Source: Clonostachys chloroleuca
Lineage: Eukaryota; Ascomycota; Sordariomycetes; Hypocreales; Bionectriaceae
DNA length: 64,000 nt
Direction of reading: 5' to 3'
Assembly (NCBI GenBank): GCA_037952775.1
Contig: JBANAY010000004.1
Coordinates: 5,084,001-5,148,000, forward strand
Shown here: piece after piece, positions 36,921 through 48,510 of the stretch
How positions within the stretch are numbered: the stretch's first letter is position 1
Layout: each line of letters starts with the position of its first letter
Notes under the pieces: model-generated
Seen by the model: the letters and a program-made list of their open reading frames with translations, nothing else
Databases searched by the model: none
Told to the model about the DNA's origin: nothing
Translations under genes and position numbers: made by a program

Positions 36921-37919
36921 CTAGGCCGCAGTGGCTCTGTCAATTCGGTAGATCATCTTGGCAGTGTTGAAGTACGCCTCGTACTCGACTGTTTCCGCTG
37001 TGTCATCAAGATCATAATGATAGTGTCCCCCAGAACTCTCCCCTGCTGCAGAGAAGCAATGTGTATGCTCTATCCGCAGCCCCATCTCATTGCCAGGATC
37101 AGCTGAATGCAAGACGGAGAGACAGACGATGGGTCCATTGAAGTCATGAAATGTGAGCCAATTGTCTACGTCCTTTCGCCCGTTGAAGGGCTGAGAGGGG
37201 AAGTCCGGCATCACGTGGTAGAGGGCTTTCCCTGACTTGACGACAAAGACGCCCCCGAGACTGACCGTGCGTGAGTCGCCGTAGGCGGCGTGCAGAGCCT
37301 TTCTAATGCATTCCGAGAAACTCTTCTCCTGGCCCTTTCTCTTCCGTGCGGTGATTTTGAGTACCGGGCCCGGCTCGCCCAAGGATCCGAACAGATTCAC
37401 CATCAGGCCGCAGTCCACGGATGGACTCTTGTCGACGACAACAGCGTTGGTGGCCCCGTCGATCTTGATGAAGCGAGACTCATTAGTGACGGTGCCGTCC
37501 TTCCAGCTAAGATTTGGCGCCAGCTCAGAGTTCTGTCCCAGGACATGAAACGGGCCCGCTCCAGCCCCAATGAGACACCCTTTATCAGCGCTCATGTCCA
37601 TAGATGCGCCGATGCTGACCATTGACCACTTGCTCTCGAGATTAGGCCGGGGGAAGAGATTAGGCTGGCCACCGACATCCGCAATCTTCTCGTCTCCTGA
37701 TAGGCCCTGGGAAGCGAGATGGAAGGGCGCCTGCCGAAGATCGGGGCAGTCAACGACACTCACTGCCGACTCCTCATAGTTGGCTGCAAGTGGTGCGCTC
37801 AAGGTCTGGGCGAGCTCATCGAGGCTGGGTGGTGATAGCGGATACTTTTGAACTGGCATTTTCGAGTCCAGGATGTGCATCAATTCTGGAACAGTTGATG
37901 ATGTAGTTCTCAGAGGCAA
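36921..37919 (-). CDS. C11orf54-type zinc protein (DUF1907 family)
   Basis: Homologue of human C11orf54, a zinc-binding protein reported as an ester hydrolase; its natural substrate is unclear. Single exon, 332 residues from the first ATG; a later start at Met21 (MPVQKYPLSPPSLDEL) fits the family length better, and both begin in the same frame. The zinc motif is complete near the C-terminus: EHTHCFSAAGESSGGHYHYD, where the HxH pair and the HYH supply the ligands, followed by VEYEAYFNTAKMIYRID. Upstream family blocks are CPDLRQAPFHLASQGL, GGQPNLFP, CGLMVNLFGSLGEPG, LGGVFVVKSGKALYHVMPDF and GPIVCLSVLHSADPG. No lesion is seen. Neighbours give no functional hint. Confidence 0.88.
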   Translation of the reverse strand: MPLRTTSSTVPELMHILDSKMPVQKYPLSPPSLDELAQTLSAPLAANYEESAVSVVDCPDLRQAPFHLASQGLSGDEKIADVGGQPNLFPRPNLESKWSMVSIGASMDMSADKGCLIGAGAGPFHVLGQNSELAPNLSWKDGTVTNESRFIKIDGATNAVVVDKSPSVDCGLMVNLFGSLGEPGPVLKITARKRKGQEKSFSECIRKALHAAYGDSRTVSLGGVFVVKSGKALYHVMPDFPSQPFNGRKDVDNWLTFHDFNGPIVCLSVLHSADPGNEMGLRIEHTHCFSAAGESSGGHYHYDLDDTAETVEYEAYFNTAKMIYRIDRATAA

Positions 37920-39067
37920 TGTTGAGGGATTACGTTGATGCTTTTCCGCTCTTGTCGAAAGTTATCCGACTCCGCGGATAATTGAATGTGGAAGTAATTT
38001 GCTGCCGAAACCAGGAATGGTACGCATCTCTCATTGGCTTAATGGCGTCTTTTCGCACATCACACCCGAGCCAAAATAGAGACATTTAAAGCCGGTGACC
38101 CACATGGAGAGAGTTGAGCGTATGACTATCCTCGATGTCTTTGGTGAGGTTACGAACCTCGACGAGTCGTCAGAATAAACGGATCGATCTATACCATGGT
38201 ATCAGAATTCAGAAGTCTTCACCAAAGCGATTATCAGATTTGATCATTAGAACTCTATATGTCTTGCTTTCTTATTACAGTCACTCACTAAGGAGTTAGT
38301 CGAGCACGTCGTACGAAAGAAGAGATGGAGAGCAATTATTATGTATACCTTAATTAGAAACGCAAAACAGGAGCCTCACTCGAGCAGATATGACCCCGCT
38401 AGGGATCCCAATTCCAAGCACAAATAAAATATCAATAATCACTTCAAAATGCTACAAGACGCCCAATAGCGTTTGACCTTGTTTGAGAAATCGACTCCAA
38501 CAACCTGCAGAAAGCTATGTAGCTACCGAATTCCTACGTATTCATTTTATATAGCTTTAAGGTCTGTTCACATAGATTCCCCTTGCCCGCATAAAAGAAC
38601 TTATCATCATCAACGGAGGGTTCGTGTTTAGCTGAAAGGTTACGATGCCATCGTACCGAATTGTAGATGCGTTAGCAAATACTAATTATACTAAGGATCT
38701 TAAAATAGATGAAGGAAGTGAAACGCATACCAGTTTTCGACTCATGAAGTCTGTTTTTTTATGACAAATCTGGCCAGAAGGACGCAACTGCGACTCAATA
38801 CATAAGAATGAGCATTTGGTTGGTGTTTGTGTCAGTAATGGATCAAATAGTTACACCCTCCAAGCCCATTAAGTTTAATGGAGCAATTCCACGACCGACA
38901 CGTCAATATTACGTAGAAGGCATTTGAAAAAGAGATTCAAATGGAGGGATGAAGAATTTGCGCAATCATTCAGCGGGATGGACTGTAGGATCTATGTGGA
39001 CTGGAGATCGAAGAGCCGGTCTGCCGAGAAAACGTACCTATATAAGTCACATACCCTCATTTGATGT
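37920..39067. other. AT-rich gene-free stretch
   Basis: No open frame of note. Composition shifts towards A/T and TpA steps compared with the flanking genes, as in fungal DNA altered by repeat-induced point mutation or simply old intergenic DNA. No transposon protein can be read. Confidence 0.4.
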
Positions 39068-39187
39068 CATCTACGATCATACCTGTGAGGCAGCACTGGA
39101 TCCCGTTTGCTCTCCGCACGTTAAGCTCACAAGGGGCCGATTAGTAGTTGGGTCGGTGACGACCAGCGAATACCGGCTGTTGTAGAT
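39068..39187 (+). rRNA. 5S ribosomal RNA gene
   Basis: Fungal 5S rRNA genes are often dispersed as single copies. The 120-base span reads like fungal 5S. The end helix pairs ATCTAC (39069-39074) with GTAGAT (39182-39187). Helix II pairs TGTGAG with CTCACA. The conserved block GATTAGTAGTTGGGTCGGTG continues into ACGACCAGCGAATACC, and GGATCCCGTTTGCTCTCC is close to the internal 5S region, with T in place of the usual C at two spots. A T5 run follows at 39191. The pairing suggests a functional gene, but the base changes leave room for a diverged copy. Reading frames over it are shadows. Confidence 0.85.
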
Positions 39188-39190
39188 TTC

Positions 39191-39195
39191 TTTTT
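39191..39195 (+). terminator. T5 run, RNA polymerase III terminator of 5S
   Basis: Five T residues start three bases after the 5S 3' end, as expected for RNA polymerase III termination. Confidence 0.6.
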
Positions 39196-40260
39196 GCACT
39201 TCTCGTCCCTTCAGTCTGTTTAAGAGTATGGAAGAGTTCATTGCTGTCCTGAGATTTTTGCAGTCAGCGGATTTCAACTCTAGAGAACGTTAGTATACAA
39301 AGAGGGATGGACTTATCCCATATGAGAAGTAATCCAACTTCGTAGAGTTCAAAACTTTAGGCTCATCAACGCTCGCCTATCCTTCATGATGTTAGGGAAG
39401 AACAAAATGTCGTCCTACACCGTAGATACCAGAGCAAAGCACTTATGCTAAGGGCAATTGAATAGAATAAGAGCCTAGAGTCAAAGAGTGAAGTGGTTGT
39501 GTTCGATATTATTAAATCCAATACCCTACACGATTCGTCGGCTCAAACTCATAGCTATTTAGAGCGAATAGCATAGAGAATAATCGGACTCCGAGTTATT
39601 GTCCTGCTATCTGAAGGAAGCAAGCCAAGGAGGTACTTAAAGCAAAATGGTTCAAGTAAGGATTACAAAGGCCGCAGCTGGTAGCTAGCAATTGGGACAT
39701 ACTAGAAATATCTATTCTAGTATCACTTTCACCTAGAAGAACTAATTAGTCTAGAAATACACTTAATTTCCCGGAGACATCGGTTGATACTCTACTATAC
39801 TTCACAATTTAATGACCATGTGAGAACAATGTGTAGGCATACTTCGATGGTGCTACGAGGTTGAGAGGTAATGTTACGAGAGTCCAAATACGTTTAGAGC
39901 TTCGAGAAATAATGGACTGACCCTAAACTTATGAATCACAAACCTTTAGCTTAGATGGATCGTGTTGGGTTGAACCCTTCTGGTACTACAGTATCTCTTT
40001 GGGCATCTTAACAAATGGCTTGAATTAGCTGGATGGACTATCCGGCAGGTTTTAGGCATGAAGAATTTATCATCAAAATGAACAGCTTCGGAACGATTCA
40101 TCTAGCGATAGCTGGGGTATTAATGTTTATATTACCGTCTCCCACGATGGAAAACTTGATGAGGTTATAAGTGAAAGAGCCAATCATTCTAATCCACAAA
40201 GCGCTTTATGCATCAAATAAGTCCGAATCCTAGAGTAAATGCAGATGTCCCGCTAGGACT
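39196..40260. other. AT-rich gene-free stretch
   Basis: No usable open frame and many TpA steps. No transposon remnant can be named. Confidence 0.4.
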
Positions 40261-41427
40261 TTACTTTGTACTCTGGATGAACTCATTTGCATCTCGCACA
40301 GCTGTCTGGTTCAGCTCAGTCTTTCCAATATGACCGTGAAGGAGGACAAGGTCATGAGCCACAAGCGGTGACTCGTGATATCTGACGAGTTCCTCTCCAT
40401 TCACTTGAATCATCTTCTCCGCAAACTGGTGGATCTGATCCCGGAATCCCTCCAGACCTCCAGCTTGGATGAACAGCGGCACCGTGAGTTTGAAGGGGTA
40501 CTTTAGCGGATCGAGGTAACTCTCGGCCTCCTCGCCGGGCTGAGATACTGGCCGGTATGAGTCGGCGCCCCATTGGAGGAACTCGGGGTAGATCAAATCC
40601 TTCTCCGCGTTTGGCAGCTTGGCGAATTGAGCTCCGGCATCAGTTGGCACAGAAACCCATGGGGACCAGGCAAGAGCAGCAGAGGGCTTTGGTAGCTCAC
40701 TCTGCTCGGATTCGAGGTAGCGGAGCAACCCAAGGCACACATTACCACCGGCGGAATCACCAGAGATGATAATATTGGAGGCTTTTACACCTTGGGAGAG
40801 AACATATGAGTAGAATGTGACGGCATCCTGGATAGCAGCGGGGAATCGGGATTGCTCATCGCGCGCCAGGCGGTATTGAGCAAACAATAGTCTCGTGGCA
40901 CCCAGCTCCTTTGTAAGGCCATCGGCAACGATTGGTCCGAGGAAAGATGCTTCGAAGCCAACAACGAAGGCTCCTCCTGGGAAATAGATGATAACCTTCT
41001 CATCTGCTGAATCGCCCGATGGTGGGCCAGGAAACCAGACACCAGGCAAGCTCTTTGGCTGGATCGCGCCGGGGGTGAGGGCGCCCTTGAGGTACTTAGT
41101 ATTGGTAGGCTCAATGCGAACAAATTGATCACCGAGCTTTCCGGGCGTCGTTCGCTCCTCGAGCTGGTCCCGTGTGGCGGTCAACAAGTGGAAGTTGGCA
41201 CGGAAAAAGGCATTGACGATTGCCTCCTTCATGGACCAGCGGGAATCTTGGCGAAGGGAGGAGATACTCATACGTAGAGCCAGGTAGAGGAAGTAGAAAG
41301 GAGTCGCCAGCTGGAAGCCCACCTTGGCCACTGTCTTCAGCGGCTGCTTAGAAAAAACCGGCGCCATGGCTGAATGATTCAATGTATTCCAGTATCTGGC
41401 GTCAGGAAGCAGGGGTTGTACAAGCAT
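40261..41427 (-). CDS. Alpha/beta hydrolase, HSL-type esterase/lipase
   Basis: Serine hydrolase of the hormone-sensitive-lipase branch; the ester substrate is unknown. Single exon, 388 residues from the first ATG. Met21 at 41367 (MAPVFSKQPLK) has a good context and may be the true start. The oxyanion region reads IIYFPGGAFVVGF, with PGGA in place of the common HGGG. The nucleophile is Ser225 in IISGDSAGGN. The acid is probably Asp in EGFRDQ and the histidine lies in VAHDLVLLHG near the end. A hydrophobic stretch (ATPFYFLYLALRMSI, about 41-55) may tether it to a membrane. No lesion seen. It lies in a stretch with broken hydrolase and oxidoreductase genes, which suggests a detoxification or secondary-metabolism role, but that is inference. 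Confidence 0.88.
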   Translation of the reverse strand: MLVQPLLPDARYWNTLNHSAMAPVFSKQPLKTVAKVGFQLATPFYFLYLALRMSISSLRQDSRWSMKEAIVNAFFRANFHLLTATRDQLEERTTPGKLGDQFVRIEPTNTKYLKGALTPGAIQPKSLPGVWFPGPPSGDSADEKVIIYFPGGAFVVGFEASFLGPIVADGLTKELGATRLLFAQYRLARDEQSRFPAAIQDAVTFYSYVLSQGVKASNIIISGDSAGGNVCLGLLRYLESEQSELPKPSAALAWSPWVSVPTDAGAQFAKLPNAEKDLIYPEFLQWGADSYRPVSQPGEEAESYLDPLKYPFKLTVPLFIQAGGLEGFRDQIHQFAEKMIQVNGEELVRYHESPLVAHDLVLLHGHIGKTELNQTAVRDANEFIQSTK

Positions 41428-42448
41428 GAGAGTAGGAAGAGAAGGAACGCGGCTCTAAAAAGAAGCGATGGGACATGGTTGATTAAACGTGGCAGTGGAT
41501 GCCGCGATCTGCCACATTTGCAGCAGTTCGAATTCAATAATGCCATGTGAGGAACCGCATCCAGTCAGTGCCCGCTTGTTCCAGATGGTAGGATTAAGTG
41601 GTTCCCATGTTGGAATAAGAGGGCCGTTGATAATGCATGCAGATGGATGGTATAGCCCGGGCCCGGGGGTTGGAGATATACGTCGGTGTTATTTCCTCGC
41701 CGAACACAGTTAAGACAAGCAAAGCTTTATGCACTCTGTGTCACTAGCCGCAATGTATTTACAGCCTTGTATTTTCAACCTCTTGATCGGCCGGCTATCA
41801 AGTTGGTATGGGCGGCAAGAACGCCTACTGGAGGACTTTTCGCAGTTCCCTTGCAAGTATTATCTAGACAAGTCAAAGTCATTCCCTGCTAGTTCATCCT
41901 TCCATTGCAAACTAGGGTTGGCTTGTCTGTAGGAATAGGATGCGGCAATGCCCGTTTCGGCGTCCTGACCGTTGAGGGTGGAGAGCCTCATTAGACAGGG
42001 ATCGCGACGAGTCAGGGGAGAACGCCATGCATTAGAGGGATTGACTCGGAAGGACCGGTACCCTGCTTCAAGCTTAGACGTATTGGTACTAGACTCCCGT
42101 TGCAAGAGAAAAGAGGACTCAAGTTCCTCAGTTGAACGAATCCCGCGATTCCGCACTCACCTGAGAGCCCGGACGACGGGCATTTTGGCCCTGTTTGACC
42201 CGCTGGGTTTTCCCTTATGCCACGCGTTTGCCATGAAATAACGAGTCCACTCCGTATCGAGAATCAGCATGTGGCTCGAGGACTTGGATCCTTGCCCCCC
42301 CACGCGGTATAATAGTCCGATTATTAGTCTCACGCAATGTCTGTTATGATACAAATCACTTGTGTAACTATTAGGTTGTTTGTGCTATAATGGAGAAAAA
42401 ATTGTAGAAGCGCAAGCTGAGACACAGAAGCGGCAGACGCAAAGCCTA
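41428..42448. other. Intergenic, no gene seen
   Basis: Promoter side of the esterase and 3' side of the receptor. Short frames only. Confidence 0.4.
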
Positions 42449-43813
42449 TCACGACACTTGTATATCCTTCTGAACTCGTATTTGCTTGGGCGGCAGAGGA
42501 TCCAGAGGGATATGGTCCGACTCTGAGCCATCGTTTGGGAGCTTGTCCCAGGCTTTACCTGCCGCCGCGTGAAATCGATCGTTCCCATCCCCCGCCCATG
42601 GCCGACCGGTGTTGCTGCGATTGCTGCTGATTTGATATCCCGAGCTTCCCTGTCGATCGCGTAGAGACCCGTACCATGTTCTAGCCTTGGAGCTCAATTT
42701 GCTGCTCTTGATAAGATGACCCAGAGTAGGAAGGCATGCGCAAATGATGGCCATGCCCATCTGTATCGTTGACCAGAGGATCGTCTTGGAGGTGTCGACT
42801 GTGGTGTACGAGATTAGCGATTTGGCGAGGGAGTTAATATACCAAGGGGAGCTCACAGTTTGCGACAACATTAGGCGGCTTCCAAATATGTGTTATTCTG
42901 ACAATGCTCACCACGCAGACGCTGGTTTCCTCTCGTTAGCAGCCATCTCAAACAAACCATGGTGGTGAAACTTTCTGACTTACGCCGCTCCCATCAAGAA
43001 CATGCCCAGCACCGCCCACTTCTTCCGAGTGTCCAACTGCAGTCGGTTCACAAAAAATGCCGGGATGGATAAAATGCCGACGTCGATGAGTAAGTTGGAC
43101 ACTTCGACTGCCAGCAATAGCTTCGGTGTCGACAGGCAGTGACCGACTTCGAACCACTTCTCCCACAAGGCGCTGACCGGTTTGCACTGAAAAATGATGG
43201 TGAATATGAAACCGATAAACCAGGCAATCGAAAGAGCCAGTGTGCCGATGATGATGCGTCTTTGTAGAGCGTCGATGGAAAAGATGGTCCAGTAAAACGA
43301 CAGGATGCTCACTTTAACCACCGAGACCATGGTCGTGAATAAGATCATGGCAATGTACCCCATCTAGAGAGTGAATATAAGCCCCCGGACTGTAAACGCT
43401 CTGGAAGGGAGCCCTGTTTCCCCATACCTTCATAAAATCGCCTGTCTCTTTGGCGCTGACCGTGGGGTGGTCCGTAGGTGTGAATTGGCCTTCGAATGCA
43501 CCGACTTCGGAAATGTGGAAAATATCTAGTTCACCGGCATTAGTCGCTGACGCCCAAGACGAAGATTGATAACTAGCGGAAGAGGTGACCCTCATGATGA
43601 AGAGGGTTGAGATCGCCACTGACAGTTCCATAGTAGAGCACAGTATCCAATGAAGATGGCGTAGGATAGAATGCACAGATAGTCGCAGAGCAACAACCTC
43701 TGGCCGCTGTCTAGTCGAGAGTAAATTCTGAGAGCCAGAATCAACGTTGCCAGGACGCTCATGACTACGCACCCGACATAGTTCTCGTGGGCCTCGGGCG
43801 TGAGATCGATCAT
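42449..43813 (-). CDS. PTH11-like integral membrane protein (fungal rhodopsin-domain family)
   Basis: Resembles the fungal family of seven-helix proteins that includes the PTH11 receptor. Five exons hold phase: 43813-43624, 43525-43428, 43363-42984, 42921-42857 and 42798-42449; 360 residues. Membrane-like stretches are seen at YVGCVVMSVLATLILALRIY, YLCILSYAIFIGYCALLW, MGYIAMILFTTMVSVVKVSI, IIIGTLALSIAWFIGFIFTI, LLLAVEVSNLLIDVGILSIP, WAVLGMFLMGAAVCVVSIV and TILWSTIQMGMAIICACLPT. FQCKPVSALWEKW, with the C-P pair, and ICACLPTLG are family hallmarks. The tail of about 85 residues is hydrophilic and cytosolic. The N-terminal part is short, without the CFEM domain of true PTH11. The ligand is unknown. 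Confidence 0.82.
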
Positions 43814-44833
43814 GTTGGTGGTGTTGGTGCACAGATGTGCGTGGGGTAATGCTGGAAAATCCCACCAACACTCTAGATTGAAAGAAAGAAAAAAAGTAAC
43901 GAGGGAAATGAATGTCCACGTTTCTGAAGGTCAAGAAGAAATGGCATCGCTAAATTAAGCAAACGCCAAAAAGATCGAACCAATGTTGTAAGAAATTCCG
44001 GCGCTCTGGCTCATCGTCGGGTCCCGGCGAATTATCAACAAGGAGACAAGTGGGAAACGCCTTCTTGAACCAGCAGATTTCATTCATGAGCTAGGATCAC
44101 CACATAAAACGTAATGGGGGATAGAGGGACAGCCCAGCAATCCTGCAAGGTAGTTGGAACGATGACCCAGGAGAAACGGTCCCGCCAGCTCGTCTTTTTA
44201 CGGTGGCAGACATTGCCGGATCGCGGATGTCCTGTGAAATGTCGAACCTTTCCAGGACTCTGGCCGCACTCCTGGACTTGCTGCTCTGTACTGAACGGCC
44301 ACTACCATCTTAGGTGCGTACTCCAGCTCAAGGATGTCCTGTCCAGGTCTCATTGAAGGATTCAACCCAGACCCCTAGTCTAGTTCGCTTCGGGACCGAC
44401 CCAGTATCTTATGGCATGACTGAACAAGGAAGGATGGCCCGTGCAAGTGATCCATCGAGGGCTAACTCATCTGAGAACTCCGAGTTCAGCCCTGTCTCCT
44501 CTGGTAATACCACGGGAATGTCTGCTCATATGGTAAGAATTTGTCATCCAAGCTATTCTCAGAATCTCTAAATACTTAGCTCTTCGTTCAGCCATGTTGA
44601 GGCTGAGAATAGAAGCCATCAGGCTCTATCCTATGCGAACATACCCGTCAAATAATAGAAGCAGCATACTAAGACTCCGAGACATCTACTCTACTCATTT
44701 TTCTGTCTCTTATTTCCAATGGAAGTACACTTTAATAAAAGGGGCTGTGGGCAGCACCGGTTTTACGGAACTAGAGAGTGGACTTGAGACTCGGCTGTGG
44801 AGAATTGACCAGTTCCGCGTAATCATAAACTGA
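43814..44833. other. Intergenic, no gene seen
   Basis: Upstream side of the receptor. Short frames without support; AT content rises to the right. Confidence 0.4.
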
Positions 44834-45031
44834 TTAATTATATCTTAATGGTTGTGCTCTACGCGAAATTTCTTCAACGGCCCGCACCAAAGCATCGGGT
44901 TGCTCAAATGTGGTGAAGTGTCCACCTGCTGGCTCCCCGTTCAAGACAACGACCGGGTCCAATTCTCTGAGCCATGAATCACGCGAAGTCTTGTGGGAAC
45001 ACACTGACATTGAGCAACAAGCCTGCCACAT
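44834..45031 (-). pseudogene. C-terminal relic of an epoxide-hydrolase-like alpha/beta hydrolase
   Basis: A 65-residue fragment ends in PVVVLNGEPAGGHFTTFEQP followed by DALVRAVEEI. In epoxide-hydrolase-like proteins the GGHF block holds the catalytic histidine and the P-D-L-V helix closes the fold. Nothing upstream in any frame gives the nucleophile or oxyanion parts, and the surrounding DNA is AT-rich. I infer a decayed gene of which only the 3' end is readable. Confidence 0.5.
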
Positions 45032-46595
45032 GCTGCTGGACTATCTTTCGAAACGTATCTTGCTCATCTGAAGCTCGATTGGGGGCTAGCTTTAGAGAAC
45101 AAGTAAACGAGTATTCGGATGACTTCTGATGTTGGTGATGCTAAACAACGTGAAAAGACTGCCACTACTCCAGTTCTATTAAAAGTGACAGAACTGGTGA
45201 CTTCTAAGAAGCTTACAGGCTCTGCCGAACACACCGCGTTAGGACCCCTAATAACAGTGATAGATTATATGTTGCTGCATATCGCGATGGACAAGTAACA
45301 AAGGTATCCCCCAGGCCGACTGCTTTATGGTGTACAAAATGAATACTGAAGTTACTAAATATTTAGACTGAGATCATAGGTCGTGAAACGGGGAAGTTAG
45401 GAGAGCTCGTTTGTAGCCGCCAGTCAAACCTGTTTTATCGGCGGGAGACGACCCTCAAAATGTCGCGGAAAGGAGCTCCGTGTTACCAGTCATACATTAA
45501 GAACGCCCCCATCCTGCGGAAATATAGCACTGAGCCGCATGGTTGACCTGATCCATACTTTCAAGGGTGGTAGCTTAGAGGATACATTATTGTTGGCGTG
45601 ATTTGGAAAAGAATAAAAAGGGGGTGTTTATACACAGCCGAGCTCACCGGCTACATATCGACAGCAATACCATTGCCTTTCAATATCATCTCAGGATGTT
45701 AGCAAACGACTTGAGGTGAGTAGAGCATGGCGCCGTCGGCCAGCCAAGGACGCTGAATAGACTACATGTAAGTTTATAGAAAGTCTACACTTTCAGAAGT
45801 TGAAATACTCATATATTAAATTTTATACTTCTCTTGAAAATGGGCTTCATAGAGTAGATGACTCTCAGACCGAGGATGTAGATCACCGCCCTTTACATGC
45901 GAGTCATAGGGCGGGCACGACATAGGGAAGCATTTTCAGGCCCCTTCTAGATAAAGAGAGCATTCCTATTACAACATGCAGAACACTTACTCGGTGCATT
46001 TTGGTCATTGAAGATCTTCTAGTCTGTTATGAGAAGATAAGACTTCCACCGTTTGCCTCTTTCCAAACAATTCCAAACAAGAGTCACACCATTAGTGCTT
46101 CATATATCATGGTATATTTGACTTAGGTGGCTGACAGCTTCCCAATTAAACCTTCTTTAGCTCTCTAGAGATAGCAGAATACTAGGCACTGGGTCTTTCT
46201 GTAGATGAGAGGCAGGAGTTTTAACCCTGACCTCAACCATCACTCACCATCAACATAAAGGCCGTCAATGGGAAACACTATGAGGAATTTTCAAATAGTA
46301 AACTTATCAATAGATCCTTTGATTTACTGGGAAGAAAATGGAACCTTTCTGGATTATCGGGATCTCATCTACCTTGGCTGTTTAGTTGTAATTTTTTTGT
46401 TCAAGATGGTAACGAGGTAAGTAGATCAGCATGCCATTACATAGCTAAGCAAAGAAGAATTTTGCTAACCGGCGATGAGAAACATCGATTAATGCAAATC
46501 CCAAAGTCTTGGAAATGGAACAAGAAAGCATATTTTGCAATCTAGTCTAGTATTAGTAGTTTCAGAGAAATCTCAGATGGGCCTTTCTCCCATAT
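45032..46595. other. AT-rich gene-free stretch
   Basis: Many stop codons in all frames and AT-rich. Together with the relic to the left it looks like decayed DNA. No element can be named. Confidence 0.4.
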
Positions 46596-48218
46596 TCAAT
46601 CCTGTAGTTTTCTTGAGAATGTCCTAGAGGTAGATTCTCCCACTGACATTTTCTTGCAGATAGCTGCTGCGGCCCTTCCAGCCTTTCTTCCGAAGACGGC
46701 TCCGGATGTCAGTCCGCTGCCGCCAGGATAGTTGGAATAGAACAGCCCACCCATCATCTCACCCACGCAGAACAGACCCGGCATGGACTTGCCGGTTGAT
46801 GCACTGACCAGTCCCGCGGTCTCAGGGTCAACCTTCAAGCCGCCAAAGGTAAAGGTGATGCCACAAGTGACCTTGACGGCGACGAAAGGTCCCTGATCCA
46901 CAGGCAGGGCCCAGTTCGACTTTGCTAACGCCAGCTGCTTCTTGGACGATTGGGTGGACAGACCGTCCTTGACCGCGGGATCCCACTTCACATTTGGATT
47001 CTCCCGACGGTGTGCATACACAGCCTCATTGTATTCCCTGAGGTTTCTGAGGAAAGATTCCTGGTCTCTGAGGCCCCGGGCGCCGCACTTGGTCGCGAGT
47101 TCTTCCAGCGTAGACGCGGTGATGCGCTCCACACGCTCCTCGCGGTATTCCTCTGACCGGAGCCATGGGCTCGTTTGAGCATCCCAGACCTGGAAGGCAA
47201 TGTGTTCGGGTTGCTGTAAGATGGCACGTCCGAACTTGGCATACGTATAGTTCCTCATGTCGATCCCTTCGTCGACAAATCGCTGGCCGTCGATGTTGAA
47301 CATGAGACCAAGCGGGTATCCAGACTTGGTGTACTCGTTGGACGCAACACGATCGCCAGTATCGGGGTTCGCATTTGCATCCCACGCGACGGAATGACAT
47401 CCGGACCAATTCCCCACGGCCTTTGCATCGAGCTCGCGGACGGCATAGTTCAGACAGTCTCCGGTATTATAGGGCGTGCCACGAACCATGGCCATGTCCC
47501 AGCCGGGTCCCAGGAACTGGCTGCGCATCTGAGCGTTAGACTCGAAGCCTCCAGCAGCAAAGATGACAGCGCCGACGGACAGTTTCTGCGGTACACTGTC
47601 TACCTGGAGAGTGACGGTGAATGAACCGTCGCCGTTGCGTTTAATTTCGCTCATTAGTGTCGACCAATACACCTGCACATTGTGTCGCTCTGCCGCGGCC
47701 CGGTGGTCGGCAATAAGACCTTTCCCGCCGTCCTGAGTCTTGAGAGAGAGACCGCCCCAGAACTTGATCTTGCCGTCGACTTCATAGGCCTGGCGATTGA
47801 ACGACAGCTGGAACCGGATACCATTGCCATGCAGCCACTTGATGGCCTCGTTGGACTCGGATACGAGCTTCTCAGCCAGAGCGGGGTCGGACCGCCCCAT
47901 GCAGACCTTGTTCAAGTCATCCATGAAGTCCTGCTCAGAGTAGGGAGCAAGCTCGATCTTGCCCGCCTGCTCCTGGGAGACGTTGTTAACAAGGGGGAGC
48001 AGGTCCTGCAGCCCCCCATGCACGGTACGGTACGCACCGGCGGTGAAATATGTGTTTCCGCCTGCCCACTCCTCGGGCGCTCTGTCGATGAGAAGGACGC
48101 TGCCGGCGCCGGATTGAGCGGCGGAGACGGCGGCGCTGAAGCCAGCATTGCCTCCACCGATGACGAGAACATCCAGCTTGTGAGGGAGAGCAGCCATAGT
48201 TCCTGGGAAGTGTATCAA
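46596..48218 (-). CDS. FAD-dependent dehydrogenase, tricarballylate dehydrogenase (TcuA)-like
   Basis: Member of the FAD-binding domain 2 (fumarate reductase/succinate dehydrogenase flavoprotein) family, closest in feel to TcuA, which oxidises tricarballylate to cis-aconitate in bacteria. Single exon, 540 residues; a start at Met8 (MAALPHKLD, 48197) is equally likely. The FAD fingerprint is VLVIGGGNAGFSAAVSAAQ (about 17-35) and WAGGNTYFTAGAYR follows. Further blocks are AVIFAAGGFESNAQMRSQFL, GTPYNTGDCLNYA, CGITFTFGGLKVD and the C-terminal GLFCVGEMMGGLFYSNYPGG with SGLTSGAVFGRKAG, which contacts FAD. The protein is intact. No citrate-type transporter or TcuB partner is in the window, so the substrate is open. 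It lies 290 bases from the flavin oxidoreductase pseudogene on the same strand. Confidence 0.82.
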   Translation of the reverse strand: MIHFPGTMAALPHKLDVLVIGGGNAGFSAAVSAAQSGAGSVLLIDRAPEEWAGGNTYFTAGAYRTVHGGLQDLLPLVNNVSQEQAGKIELAPYSEQDFMDDLNKVCMGRSDPALAEKLVSESNEAIKWLHGNGIRFQLSFNRQAYEVDGKIKFWGGLSLKTQDGGKGLIADHRAAAERHNVQVYWSTLMSEIKRNGDGSFTVTLQVDSVPQKLSVGAVIFAAGGFESNAQMRSQFLGPGWDMAMVRGTPYNTGDCLNYAVRELDAKAVGNWSGCHSVAWDANANPDTGDRVASNEYTKSGYPLGLMFNIDGQRFVDEGIDMRNYTYAKFGRAILQQPEHIAFQVWDAQTSPWLRSEEYREERVERITASTLEELATKCGARGLRDQESFLRNLREYNEAVYAHRRENPNVKWDPAVKDGLSTQSSKKQLALAKSNWALPVDQGPFVAVKVTCGITFTFGGLKVDPETAGLVSASTGKSMPGLFCVGEMMGGLFYSNYPGGSGLTSGAVFGRKAGRAAAAICKKMSVGESTSRTFSRKLQD

Positions 48219-48510
48219 CTGATACGAGATCGAGGGGTGAAGATGATTTGAAGCAAGCCTTCGTTGTGATCAGCTACCTTCATACCAAGCACGACGAGAA
48301 GGGTCCGAGTAAACAGGGTCTCCTCCATACTTCGCCCCCGCATTTTGGTGTTCCCGTGCTGTACCCCGTCATGTCCTGCCGTGGAGACGTTCAGTGTGAA
48401 GCAAACGGTATAAATTGATCGCTTTATTTTGCTATTGAAGTTTCTACCTGGTATCTATCGTACTGCATTTGACAACAGGTATGATTACATTGTCAACTTC
48501 ATTGCTGATA

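Noticed and set aside
39077..39277. Minus-strand open frame (YNSRYSLVVTDPTTN...)
   Set aside because: It is the reverse complement of the 5S rRNA gene, a common false gene in fungal annotations.
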